Part shown: positions 22,099-30,195 of the stretch, one piece after another | Layout: each line of letters starts with the position of its first letter | Numbering within the stretch: the first letter of the stretch is position 1 | DNA from: Desulfobacterales bacterium | Lineage (GTDB): Bacteria > Desulfobacterota > Desulfobacteria > Desulfobacterales > UBA11574 | Reading direction: 5' to 3' | Assembly: GCA_012974475.1 (NCBI GenBank) | Contig: JAAXQD010000119.1 | Span: forward strand, 1-34,410 | Length of the DNA stretch: 34,410 nt | Made by a program: the position numbers and the translations under genes | The notes under the pieces: model-generated | Told to the model about the DNA's origin: nothing | The model's input: only the letters and a program-made list of their open reading frames with translations | Databases searched by the model: none

Positions 22099-24777
22099 AT
22101 GAAAAATGACAGAACAGTATATCTTATAGACGGCAGTGCATATATTTACCGTGCCTACCACGCCATACGGGGGTTGAGCAATTCAAAGGGCCTTCCAACA
22201 AATGCAGCGTTCGGGTTCACCCGAATGTTAATAAAACTCATTGAAGATCGATCCCCGGAGTATGTGGTGATGTTTTTTGATGCCAAGGGACCGACTTTCC
22301 GGCACGAAATATACCCGGACTACAAAGCCAATCGTCCCCCCATGCCTGAAGACTTGTCGGTTCAAGTCCCCTATATAAAGAAAATCACCCATGGATTCAA
22401 CATCCCGGTTATGGAAATGCAGGGTTTTGAGGCGGATGATCTTATCGGCACTTTCAGACGACGGGCTGAGGCAGCCGGATTTTCGGTTGTAATGGTCACC
22501 GGGGACAAAGATTTCGTGCAGCTGGTCACCGATACGACCATTATCTGGGATCCCATGAAAGAAAAAATCATCGATTTAGAAGGCGTTAGAAAATCTTTTG
22601 GTGTTGAGCCCGAACAAATGATCGATGTTATGGCGCTTTCCGGCGATTCGTCGGACAATATCCCCGGCGTTCCCGGTATCGGATCCAAAACCGCCCTGTC
22701 TTTGATTCAAACCTACGGAAACCTTGAGCATCTTTATGAACAAATCGAAACGATTACAAAGAAAAAACAGCATCAAAATCTTGTTCAATACAAAGACCAG
22801 GCCTTTTTGAGCAAAAAGCTGGTTAAAATCGATACGGATGCGCCGGTTCCATTCAATCCTGAAAACTTAAAATGCCAACCACCGGACAACAGCAAACTGT
22901 CTGGCCTTTTTAAAAAGTTGGAATTCAGGCAATTGCAGCGGGCCTTCCCTCAGAAGGCCGATCTTTCAAATAAAAATTACCGTCCGATATTTGACATGTC
23001 GGCTCTGTCGGATCTGCTCGTTCTTCTGGAAACAGCCGAAATATTCGCCGTCGACACCGAAACCACCTCCAAGAATCCCATGGAGGCACGGATCGTAGGT
23101 TTGTCCTTTTCCATTAAGCCTCATGAGGCGTTTTATATTCCCTGTGCCCATACGTATCCGGGTGCTCCTGCACAGCTGGCGCTTAAAGAAGTATTGAAAC
23201 AGTTGATACCGGTGCTGGAAAATCCCAAGATCAAAAAGGTCGGTCAAAATATAAAATATGACTGGATGGTTCTTAAGCGACACGGAATAAACCTGGCTGG
23301 CGTTATTTTCGACACCATGTTGGCATCCTATTTGATCGACCCTTCAAAACGTGCCCACAACCTGGACCAGATCGCCCTCGATTTTCTGGATCACAAAACA
23401 ATTACCTACGAGGAAGTTGCAGGCAAAGGCAAAAAGAACATTAGTTTTGCAGACATTCCCATTGAAAAGGCCGCCCCCTATTCTTGCGAAGATGCAGATG
23501 TTACCTTAGCAGCCTATCATGTTCTGATGCCGAAAATCAAAGCCTCCGGTTTGATGGAACTGTTTGAAAAAGTCGAAATGCCCCTGGTGCCTGTTTTGAT
23601 GAAGATGGAAATGACCGGGATATGTGTCGATCGGGAAAAGCTCCAGGATCTCTCAAAATCGTTTGAACACCAGCTCGAGTTGCTCGAAAAAATGATATAT
23701 TCAATTGCCGGAGAAGAATTTAATATAAAATCGACCCAGCAGCTTGGAAAGATACTGTTTGAAAAACTCAAACTGCCGGTTCAAAAAAAGACCAAGAAAA
23801 AAACCGGATATTCAACGGATGTTAGCGTGTTGACATCCCTTGCAGACAAGCATGAACTCCCTGAACTAATTTTAAGACACAGAACCCTTGCCAAGCTGAA
23901 ATCGACCTATACGGATGCCCTGCTCGATATCGTTCACCCGGAAACCGGAAGAATTCATACCTCCTACAACCAAACGGTGACCGCCACCGGAAGATTGAGC
24001 AGCTCTGATCCGAACTTGCAGAATATACCCATCCGAACCGAAGAGGGGATAGAAATTCGCAGAGCATTTATTCCCAGAAAAGGGTGGACGTTGGTTTCCG
24101 CAGATTATTCCCAGATAGAACTCCGTATCCTGGCCCATTATGCCGATGATGAAATTTTGATTCAAGCTTTCAAAGCTGATGAGGACATTCATACACGAAC
24201 CGCAACAGAAGTGTTCCAGGTCTTTCCGTCGTTTATAACGTCGGAATTGCGACGGCAGGCCAAAGTGATCAATTTCGGTATTGTATATGGCATGAGTCCT
24301 TTCGGCCTTTCCAGAGAGCTGGGCATCAGCCGTAAAATGGCCAAAACCTATATCGACAATTATTTCTCCAGATATAAAGGTGTGAAAAGGTTTATCGACC
24401 AGGCCATCGAAGATGCCAGAAAGACCCAAAGAACCAGTACCCTTCTGGGGCGAATCAGACTTCTGCCGGACATCAACAGCCCCAACAAAATGGTCCGGGA
24501 GTTTGCAGAACGTACCGCCATCAATACACCGGTGCAGGGGACAGCCGCGGACCTTATCAAACTGGCCATGATTTATGTGAACACCGCCTTCGGAGAAAAA
24601 GGCTTTAAAAGTGCGATGCTCCTTTCAGTGCATGATGAAATCGTATTTGAAGTCCCGCCTGAAGAGCTCGAACCCGTTAAAAATCTTGTGAAAAAAACCA
24701 TGGAAGGAATCTGGGATCTCAAGGTGCCCCTGAAGGTGAATGTGGTATCGGGCAGTAATTGGGCTGAAGCCCACTAA
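22099..24777 (+). CDS. polA: DNA polymerase I
   Basis: The 892-aa product has all three domains: the 5'-nuclease (YLIDGSAYIYRAYHAIRGLS, GFEADDLIGT, GDKDFVQLV, SGDSSDNIPGVPGIGSKTA), a 3'-5' exonuclease that retains its acidic residues (FAVDTETTSKNP at about residue 315 and CEDADVTLAAYH at about 466), and the polymerase (SSSDPNLQNIP, VSADYSQIELRILAHYADD, RRQAKVINFGIVYGMSPFGL, SVHDEIVFEVP). It fills gaps and removes RNA primers. It is of ordinary length for the family and stands alone between two intergenic gaps. Confidence 0.97.
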   Translation: MKNDRTVYLIDGSAYIYRAYHAIRGLSNSKGLPTNAAFGFTRMLIKLIEDRSPEYVVMFFDAKGPTFRHEIYPDYKANRPPMPEDLSVQVPYIKKITHGFNIPVMEMQGFEADDLIGTFRRRAEAAGFSVVMVTGDKDFVQLVTDTTIIWDPMKEKIIDLEGVRKSFGVEPEQMIDVMALSGDSSDNIPGVPGIGSKTALSLIQTYGNLEHLYEQIETITKKKQHQNLVQYKDQAFLSKKLVKIDTDAPVPFNPENLKCQPPDNSKLSGLFKKLEFRQLQRAFPQKADLSNKNYRPIFDMSALSDLLVLLETAEIFAVDTETTSKNPMEARIVGLSFSIKPHEAFYIPCAHTYPGAPAQLALKEVLKQLIPVLENPKIKKVGQNIKYDWMVLKRHGINLAGVIFDTMLASYLIDPSKRAHNLDQIALDFLDHKTITYEEVAGKGKKNISFADIPIEKAAPYSCEDADVTLAAYHVLMPKIKASGLMELFEKVEMPLVPVLMKMEMTGICVDREKLQDLSKSFEHQLELLEKMIYSIAGEEFNIKSTQQLGKILFEKLKLPVQKKTKKKTGYSTDVSVLTSLADKHELPELILRHRTLAKLKSTYTDALLDIVHPETGRIHTSYNQTVTATGRLSSSDPNLQNIPIRTEEGIEIRRAFIPRKGWTLVSADYSQIELRILAHYADDEILIQAFKADEDIHTRTATEVFQVFPSFITSELRRQAKVINFGIVYGMSPFGLSRELGISRKMAKTYIDNYFSRYKGVKRFIDQAIEDARKTQRTSTLLGRIRLLPDINSPNKMVREFAERTAINTPVQGTAADLIKLAMIYVNTAFGEKGFKSAMLLSVHDEIVFEVPPEELEPVKNLVKKTMEGIWDLKVPLKVNVVSGSNWAEAH

Positions 24778-24826
24778 CCCGGATTTCTCATTAAACACGT
24801 ATTCGATTTTTCGAAACCGTCACCGC

Positions 24827-25000
24827 TTACGCTTCGGATTTCTCGGGAGTTTCTTCCAAACCTTTCACTGTTTCTTCCACAGTTTGGTAGATAGACTTGA
24901 ATGTCTCGTGAAAACCGGCGGGGCCCAGCCTTCCGGTTTCGATGAATTTCACAACGATTTCTTTGGTGGATCTGAGAATCAGCTCATCGACAGAACTCAT
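24827..25000 (-). CDS. Small conserved protein of unknown function
   Basis: The 57-aa product is MSSVDELILRSTKEIVVKF followed by IETGRLGPAGFHETFKSIY and a charged tail. It is mostly helical and has no membrane segment. ATG 25000 is preferred to GTG 25009 because AAAGG lies about 8 nt before it. Similar short proteins are known to me from related anaerobes, where they lack a function; this memory is not verified here. It is convergent with polA. Confidence 0.6.
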   Translation of the reverse strand: MSSVDELILRSTKEIVVKFIETGRLGPAGFHETFKSIYQTVEETVKGLEETPEKSEA

Positions 25001-25122
25001 TTGCGGCACCTTTCGTTAGGAGTTTTTACAATAAAATTGATCTGTTAACAGAAAAAACCTTCGATGTCAAGATTCTCACGAACCGTTTTGTCCCCGGCAG
25101 TTAAAAAATAATAAGGGTTTAT

Positions 25123-25151
25123 TTGACACCAAACGTTTTCTTAATTATTAA
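25123..25151 (+). promoter_or_regulatory. Sigma-70-type promoter upstream of queF
   Basis: TTGACA (25123-25128), a 17-bp spacer and TATTAA (25146-25151) form a plausible promoter 158 bp before queF. The transcript leader would contain both REP-like hairpins at 25204-25274. Confidence 0.5.
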
Positions 25152-25203
25152 AAGAGTGGATAATACCGGCCCATTGAAAATTTTCAATCTATTTTCAATG
25201 AAC

Positions 25204-25228
25204 TACCCCGCAGCAGAGCTGCGAGGTA
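25204..25228. repeat. REP-like hairpin, copy 1
   Basis: TACCCCG-CAGC-AGA-GCTG-CGAGGTA forms an 11-position stem with one C-A mismatch and a three-base AGA loop. A sister copy 48 bp away keeps the frame CCCCG...CGAGG and the AGA loop. Confidence 0.65.
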
Positions 25229-25253
25229 TCAAAATGAATTTTTATCTTATTAA

Positions 25254-25274
25254 CCCCGATGCAGAGCATCGAGG
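25254..25274. repeat. REP-like hairpin, copy 2
   Basis: CCCCG-ATGC-AGA-GCAT-CGAGG has the same outer arms, mismatch and AGA loop as copy 1, but the inner stem is ATGC/GCAT instead of CAGC/GCTG, a compensatory change. It lies 34 bp before queF. Confidence 0.65.
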
Positions 25275-25308
25275 AATTCTTTTGATTAAATTATAATGGA
25301 GCAAGGAA

Positions 25309-25716
25309 ATGATACCACCTTTTGAAAAGCATATAAAATACAATATTGAAAGTCCGGACATTGTAAAAACCGACGTTCTGACGCCCATCGAATATCAATA
25401 TCGATCCCGAAGAGACGTTGATATCGTCATCCGACAACCGGAATACACATCGGTATGTCCCATGACCGGATTGCCCGACATAGGATGCATAACCATTAAG
25501 TACCGGCCGGACGAGAAACTCGTTGAACTGAAATCCTTGAAATTTTATCTGTTGCAGTACCGAAACGTCGGTATTTTTTATGAGCATGTGGCCAACCGGA
25601 TTCTCGATGATCTTGTTGCCGTTCTGTCGCCCAAATTTATGGAGGTTACCGGGGATTTCACAGCCAGAGGCGGAATCACGGCCAGAGTTACGGCGGTCTT
25701 CGAGGGGAAGACATAA
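25309..25716 (+). CDS. queF: NADPH-dependent 7-cyano-7-deazaguanine reductase QueF
   Basis: The 135-aa product is a short (type I) QueF. The catalytic cysteine is C50 in PEYTSVCPMTGLPD, with D57 as the proton donor, and ELKSLKFYLLQYRN is the NADPH/QueF motif. It reduces preQ0 to preQ1 for queuosine tRNA modification in the cytoplasm. TGGAG lies about 8 nt before the ATG. Its stop overlaps the next gene's start (TAATG). No other queuosine genes are in the window. Confidence 0.93.
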   Translation: MIPPFEKHIKYNIESPDIVKTDVLTPIEYQYRSRRDVDIVIRQPEYTSVCPMTGLPDIGCITIKYRPDEKLVELKSLKFYLLQYRNVGIFYEHVANRILDDLVAVLSPKFMEVTGDFTARGGITARVTAVFEGKT

Positions 25717-26675
25717 TGTCCAAGACAACCAAAACGCACGGTGCAAATCGGTATCACGTTGCTGCTATTTTATTCTTATTCCTAATTTTATCACTGATTG
25801 GAGGGTGTACAACCTACTCGTCCATGGAGAGAAAAACCAAGCGAATGGTCAGAGATCTTCGGGCTCCAGACAGTGATCTGAAAAAAAGGATTGGCATTAC
25901 GCTTTTTGAAAACAAAACCGCTTTTTCTGATACGGAGATGCAACAAAGCTTTTTAATCGATCTGACGGAAAAGATAATGTCTTCATGTCCGGACGTCCTT
26001 TTGGAAAAACCGGGCGATTCCGGATATCCCGATTTTTTGGTAAAGTTACCCAGAAAGGCGTCCGGACGGATCGGCAACTACGATCTGGCCAAGTCCGGCA
26101 GACGGTCCGGTTTGAATTCAATTGTAACCGGAGCGTTAAATGATGTCAGAATCGATAAAAGGAAAAAGGGAATCTGGTGGTTTAAAGACATTCATCACTA
26201 CGTCCAAGTGCAGATTGTAGCTGAAGTATACGATACCGAGACCGGCGCAAAGCTTCTCGACGAAAGTTTTATGCGTGAAATCGAAATCGATGAATCAGAC
26301 TTGGAATCCACCGGTGCAGACGCTGAAATCAAGGCGTATATAAAAGATGATATTTTTAAGCAAATCGCCATTGATACGGGCGAAAAAATCTGCAATGCCG
26401 TGGTGTTAGATCCCTGGACAGGATACATTACTTCGACCGTTGACGATAAGATCATCCTATCCTCTGGAGAACGGGTGGGAATAAAGCCCGGGGACATATT
26501 TGAAGTTTATAACAGTATGGATACCTTCCAGGGCGTGGACGGTCACCGATTCTTTATACCCGGTCTTAAGACCGGAGAGATAGAAATAACTGCCGTCTAT
26601 CCCGACACTGCTGAAGCTGTTCTTATTTCAGGGCAAGATATTCGGGCAGGCTTTACGGTTCGGCCAAAAGATTAA
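25716..26675 (+). CDS. FlgT/CsgG-like outer-membrane-type lipoprotein
   Basis: The 319-aa product has a lipoprotein signal: hydrophobic VAAILFLFLILSLIGGC with the lipobox LIGGC (C at about residue 31). The middle region (KKRIGITLFENKT, DLTEKIMSSCPDVLL, GLNSIVTGALNDVRI, YDTETGAKLLDE) resembles the CsgG/FlgT anticodon-like fold, and the C-terminus (GERVGIKPGDIFEVY) resembles the FlgT C-terminal SH3-like domain. It could have a role in assembly of a surface structure. It shares an operon with queF. The family call is by pattern only. Confidence 0.65.
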   Translation: MSKTTKTHGANRYHVAAILFLFLILSLIGGCTTYSSMERKTKRMVRDLRAPDSDLKKRIGITLFENKTAFSDTEMQQSFLIDLTEKIMSSCPDVLLEKPGDSGYPDFLVKLPRKASGRIGNYDLAKSGRRSGLNSIVTGALNDVRIDKRKKGIWWFKDIHHYVQVQIVAEVYDTETGAKLLDESFMREIEIDESDLESTGADAEIKAYIKDDIFKQIAIDTGEKICNAVVLDPWTGYITSTVDDKIILSSGERVGIKPGDIFEVYNSMDTFQGVDGHRFFIPGLKTGEIEITAVYPDTAEAVLISGQDIRAGFTVRPKD

Positions 26676-26724
26676 TTCCACGGGCATAAAAAGTCTATCT
26701 TGCTCTTAAAAAACAAATGATCAA

Positions 26725-27717
26725 TTAGGGTTCAACTTTGTAAGCGACAATCGATCGGTCAACCCCCTTTACGGTGACCGAAGGGAGGGTTTCAACTTTT
26801 ATTTCGCCCGAAAATTTTTGAAACGTCGCATCGCTGATGAGGATTTCACCGCCCTTTGCCATGCTTTGCAGCCGTGCGGCGATATTGACCGGCATTCCTA
26901 TGGACGTAAATTCTTTGATTCTCAATGAACCCAAAATGCCGGAAAATACCTTTCCTGTTGATATGCCGATGCCGATTTTCAACCTCAATCCATTTTTTTT
27001 GTATAGTTTTTCATCGATTTTTTTTGCGCATCTCTGCATTTCCATGGCCGTTTCCACAGCACGGGTCGCATTGTCATCATCGGCCACCGGCGAGCCGAAA
27101 ACCACCATAATACTGTCACCAATATGTTTGTCCACGGTTCCGTTATACCGATAAGCGATCTCACCCAGCGGCGTGAAATAGTCGTTGTTTAAAAAGTCGG
27201 CGATTTTGTCAGGTTGAACATGCTGAGACATCCGGGTGAAATCGCGAATATCGGAAAAAAGAATCGAAGCTTCATGGTACGTCGGCTTCAGAACCCCCGA
27301 CGATTTTTCGATCTTTTGGTAAACCTGTTCGGACACAAACTGCTTGAGGCGCTTTCGAACGTGGATGGTGTGGATTTTGGCCCTGAGTTCCATATTGTCA
27401 AACGGTTTGGTTAGAAAACCGTCAATCCCGTCGTTGGTAGCCTGAATCGCCGCTTCCATGGTTGCGTATCCCGTAAGGACGATGCGGGTGATTTCAGGAT
27501 TGATGGATCCGATGATGGCGAGGGTTTCGATGCCGTCCAATCCCGGCATTTTGTAATCGGAAATTACCGTTGTCGTGTCAGAAATGTTCTCTTTCACAAA
27601 GGCAATGCCGGTTTCACCGTTTTCGGCGGTATGGGTATTATACGGCTCCTGTTTAAGGGCACGGACCACCGAACGCCGGATGCCTTCTTCGTCATCGATG
27701 AAAAGCAGTTTGTCCAT
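26725..27717 (-). CDS. Response regulator with adenylate/guanylate cyclase domain
   Basis: The 330-aa product has an N-terminal receiver (FIDDEEG with D8, D9; phospho-acceptor D54 in ISDYKMPGLDG; LTGYAT; KPFD) and a C-terminal class III cyclase: SILFSDIRDFTRM holds the first metal Asp, VDKHIGDSIMVVFG the adenine-selecting Lys and second Asp, and FTSIGMPVNIAARLQ the Asn and Arg that stabilise the transition state. Lys and Thr at the base-contact positions favour ATP, so it likely makes cAMP on phosphorylation. Start 27717 is preferred to 27738; AGAGAG lies about 6 nt before it. No cognate histidine kinase is adjacent. Confidence 0.9.
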   Translation of the reverse strand: MDKLLFIDDEEGIRRSVVRALKQEPYNTHTAENGETGIAFVKENISDTTTVISDYKMPGLDGIETLAIIGSINPEITRIVLTGYATMEAAIQATNDGIDGFLTKPFDNMELRAKIHTIHVRKRLKQFVSEQVYQKIEKSSGVLKPTYHEASILFSDIRDFTRMSQHVQPDKIADFLNNDYFTPLGEIAYRYNGTVDKHIGDSIMVVFGSPVADDDNATRAVETAMEMQRCAKKIDEKLYKKNGLRLKIGIGISTGKVFSGILGSLRIKEFTSIGMPVNIAARLQSMAKGGEILISDATFQKFSGEIKVETLPSVTVKGVDRSIVAYKVEP

Positions 27718-27749
27718 CGGTTCTCTCTTGAACTGCATCAGCTCGCCCA

Positions 27750-27847
27750 GTTGAATTTCAGGGATTCAACAAGGCAAGCGCATTCCCTGCAAGCGTGTTG
27801 AAGCGTAGCGGAAATCCCGCCTTACGGAGCTGCAGGGCGCTTCAAAC
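27750..27847. repeat. Strongly structured intergenic block with nested inverted repeats
   Basis: Several stems lie in about 100 bp: GTTGAA (27750-27755) with TTCAAC (27765-27770); AAGCG-CATT-CCCTGCA (27776-27791) with TGCAGGGCGCTT (27831-27842); inside it CGTAGCGG (27804-27811) with CCGC-CT-TACG (27817-27826); and an alternative stem TTGAAGCG with CGCTTCAA (27838-27845). It lies 33 bp upstream of the cyclase start, so it may form the leader RNA of that gene, or be a repeat element. Confidence 0.55.
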
Positions 27848-28071
27848 TTTGGAAGTTGATGGAATTCGACCTCGAACTCTGTAAATCAATTTTTGTGCCA
27901 AAACCGGATTTCTTTTAAACCCATTGGAAACGTTGGGGTCGATTCAGCACCGTATACTTGAAATTCTTTGTTTTAAAGACGGTTACGGTGGTTAAAATTT
28001 TCCATCTTGATGATTTTGGTTTGCGCATTTAATCGAACCATAAAATCCATAAAAGCAGAATGCACAGAAAA

Positions 28072-28122
28072 CGGTTCATATGCGCACATGTTTTTGTGCA
28101 TTTTGACGCCGGCGATGAACCG
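28072..28122. repeat. Long hairpin upstream of lysS
   Basis: CGGTTCAT (28072-28079) pairs with ATGAACCG (28115-28122); just inside, ATGC-GC-AC can pair with GTGCAT. It lies 155 bp before lysS. The rest of 27848-28276 is AT-rich, and I see no further gene or clear promoter. Confidence 0.5.
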
Positions 28123-28276
28123 ATAACCACGCGGGACGTATAAACAATCTTTAGAAATTTCTTTTCGATACCGAAAGGAAAAAAGACCAAATAGTGTCTT
28201 GATATATCGTTGATAAAAAGTTATAAGATAAAATTTTTAGTATCCAGCTATACAGAATCTTCGAGGGTTAAAACTG

Positions 28277-29845
28277 ATGACGTCGCCGAATTATAAATCC
28301 TGGCCTTTCAGAGAGGCCGACAAGTTACGCAAACGATTTTCAAAATCCGTAAATATTCCCGTCCAGTTTGAAACCGGCTTTGGACCCAGTGGGTTACCCC
28401 ATATCGGCACATTTGCCGAGATCGCTCGAACGACCTGGATACGCCGGGCCTTCGAATTTTCAACCCAGCGTCAAACCCAACTCATTGCTTTTAGTGATGA
28501 TATGGACGGTTTGAGAAAAGTACCCTTAAATATGCCGCAACAGGAAATGTTGACTGAAAATTTGGGGAAGCCCCTATGTCGCATCCCCGATCCATTTGAT
28601 GCGTGTGAAAGTTATAGCGCATATATGAACAAAAAATTGCGTGAATTTTTGGATAGCTACAAATTTGATTATGTGTTTCAAAGTTCATATGAAGCCTATA
28701 CCCGGGGTGATTTTAATGAAGGTTTGGCCATCATCCTTCAAAAGGTTGAAGATATCAAACGGATAATTCTCCCCACCATGGGTGAGGAAAAGCGTACAAA
28801 TTGGTCTCCGTTTTTCCCAATCTGCGAAAAATGCGGACGGATTTACAGCACCCGGGTGACCGCCTATGACGCTGAAAAAAATACCATCGACTACATCTGC
28901 GACCGAGAAGAAGGTTTGGTAAAAAATTGCGGAAATAAAGGGACGATTTCGATCTTTAACGGCCATGTCAAAGTGGGTTGGAAAATTGACTGGGCCTTGC
29001 GCTGGTATGCTTATGACATTGGATATGAGATGTATGGAAAAGATCTGATCGAATCCGCAAAGCTTTCCGGTAAGATTATCCGGTTAATGGGCAAACAGCC
29101 CCCCATAGGATTGTTCTATGAACTCTTTTTAGACGAAAAGGGTCGGAAGATTTCAAAGAGCATCGGTAAAGGGTTAACCATAGAATCTTGGATGAGTTAC
29201 GCTCCGTTAGAGTCTTTGTTGTACTATATTTTTCAGAACCCAAAGCAAGCGAAGCGGCTCTTTTGGGGGATTGTACCAAAATCGGTGGATGAATACCTCG
29301 CGGGTTTAAATAATTACGAAAAATTGGATGCCGAGAAAAAGCCTGATTCGACGATTTGGCACCTTTTTAATCAGGGCACAGCGGTTCCTGATTACAGGAC
29401 ATCCATCAATTTTTCATTGATCAACAACCTCATTTCAGCGGTGGGTGCGGATGATATAGACTTAATATTAGAATATCTAAAACGCTATGATCCTTCTATG
29501 GATGAGTTCAGCGCTGTCATAGAAGATTTGGTAAAGAAGGCCATGAACTACTATCGGGATTTTATCTTGCCGAACAAGCATTATCGCACCCCGACCGAAA
29601 AAGAAAAAGAGATGTTAAAAGGTCTTCGGGATGAACTCGCAAATTATGATGGCGATGATGAAAACGAAATTCAATCCATCCCGTTTTCGGTGGCTCGATC
29701 GTTTGATGAATCGCCAAAGAACTTTTTTAAAACCTTTTATGAAGTGGTTTTTGGTCAAGAACGTGGACCGCGCTTTGGAACCTTTGTGCAACTGGTTGGC
29801 AAGGAAAAAGCCCTTTCATTGTTGGATACGGCCGCCAACACCTGA
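28277..29845 (+). CDS. lysS: Lysyl-tRNA synthetase, class I
   Basis: The 522-aa product has a class I catalytic fold, not the common class II form: the HIGH-type motif is GPSGLPHIGTFAEIART (H42-T45) and the KMSKS motif is KISKS at about 291-295. ICEKCGRIYSTRV and a second Cys pair form a zinc knuckle in the insertion (about residues 185-220). Long blocks such as FSDDMDGLRKVP are typical of archaeal-type LysRS. It charges tRNA-Lys with lysine. GAGGG lies about 9 nt before ATG. The protein looks complete. Confidence 0.92.
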   Translation: MTSPNYKSWPFREADKLRKRFSKSVNIPVQFETGFGPSGLPHIGTFAEIARTTWIRRAFEFSTQRQTQLIAFSDDMDGLRKVPLNMPQQEMLTENLGKPLCRIPDPFDACESYSAYMNKKLREFLDSYKFDYVFQSSYEAYTRGDFNEGLAIILQKVEDIKRIILPTMGEEKRTNWSPFFPICEKCGRIYSTRVTAYDAEKNTIDYICDREEGLVKNCGNKGTISIFNGHVKVGWKIDWALRWYAYDIGYEMYGKDLIESAKLSGKIIRLMGKQPPIGLFYELFLDEKGRKISKSIGKGLTIESWMSYAPLESLLYYIFQNPKQAKRLFWGIVPKSVDEYLAGLNNYEKLDAEKKPDSTIWHLFNQGTAVPDYRTSINFSLINNLISAVGADDIDLILEYLKRYDPSMDEFSAVIEDLVKKAMNYYRDFILPNKHYRTPTEKEKEMLKGLRDELANYDGDDENEIQSIPFSVARSFDESPKNFFKTFYEVVFGQERGPRFGTFVQLVGKEKALSLLDTAANT

Positions 29846-29858
29846 TTCTGACATGGAT

Positions 29859-29882
29859 GGCCCCAGTTGTTCCCAAGGGGCC
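29859..29882 (+). terminator. Inverted repeat just after lysS
   Basis: GGCCCC (29859-29864) and GGGGCC (29877-29882) can pair across a 12-base loop, 13 bp after the lysS stop. No T-run follows, so termination would be Rho-assisted or absent. Confidence 0.3.
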
Positions 29883-30001
29883 CGGACATTGGGGATCGGT
29901 TTTCCGACCATAAACCAACGGTCCTCTTACCTTTATTATGGGTCATCAAATCCGACCCATTCAACATTGCAACCAATTGATATCATAAATTTAATATGCT
30001 G

Positions 30002-30048
30002 TTGCGGCCGTGATGGGACCGTCGGTTCGAGCCGGATCAGGAGCACCG
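30002..30048 (+). pseudogene. tRNA 3'-end-like relic
   Basis: GTCGG-TTCGAGC-CGGAT at 30021-30037 looks like a T-arm with the invariant TTCGA loop (four of five pairs, one G-G mismatch) and is followed by CAGGAGC-A-CC, resembling an acceptor 3' strand, discriminator and CC. No matching 5' acceptor half (GCTCCTG) is present upstream. The minus strand over it is open, giving the type of spurious PARTDG peptide seen opposite tRNA genes. It is probably a tRNA fragment or an old attachment-site copy. Confidence 0.3.
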
Positions 30049-30062
30049 AACATTTCAAAAAA

Positions 30063-30089
30063 AGTCGGTCTGTCTGGCCGGCTCTTTTT
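30063..30089 (+). terminator. Intrinsic terminator after the tRNA-like relic
   Basis: AGTCGG (30063-30068) pairs with CCGGCT (30078-30083) with a 9-base loop, preceded by A7 and followed by CTTTTT. This is a recognisable Rho-independent terminator on the plus strand, and it supports an RNA being, or once having been, made from just upstream. Confidence 0.6.
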
Positions 30090-30131
30090 CTTGGACGCTC
30101 TCTTTTTACTCAACCCCTCCCCCTTCTTCCC

Positions 30132-30160
30132 TTGACATAACAATTGTATTGGCTTAAAAA
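30132..30160 (+). promoter_or_regulatory. Possible promoter of the GerMN-EF-G operon
   Basis: TTGACA (30132-30137) is followed after 17 bp by TAAAAA (30155-30160). The -35 is ideal and the -10 poor. It lies 35 bp before the GerMN gene start. Confidence 0.45.
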
Positions 30161-30195
30161 ACCTTGTCATTTTGTTAACAAAACGTTGATGCGTC

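Noticed and set aside
28038..28051. 14-base match to bases 1-14 of the window
   Set aside because: Expected by chance a few times in a window of this size, and AT-rich.
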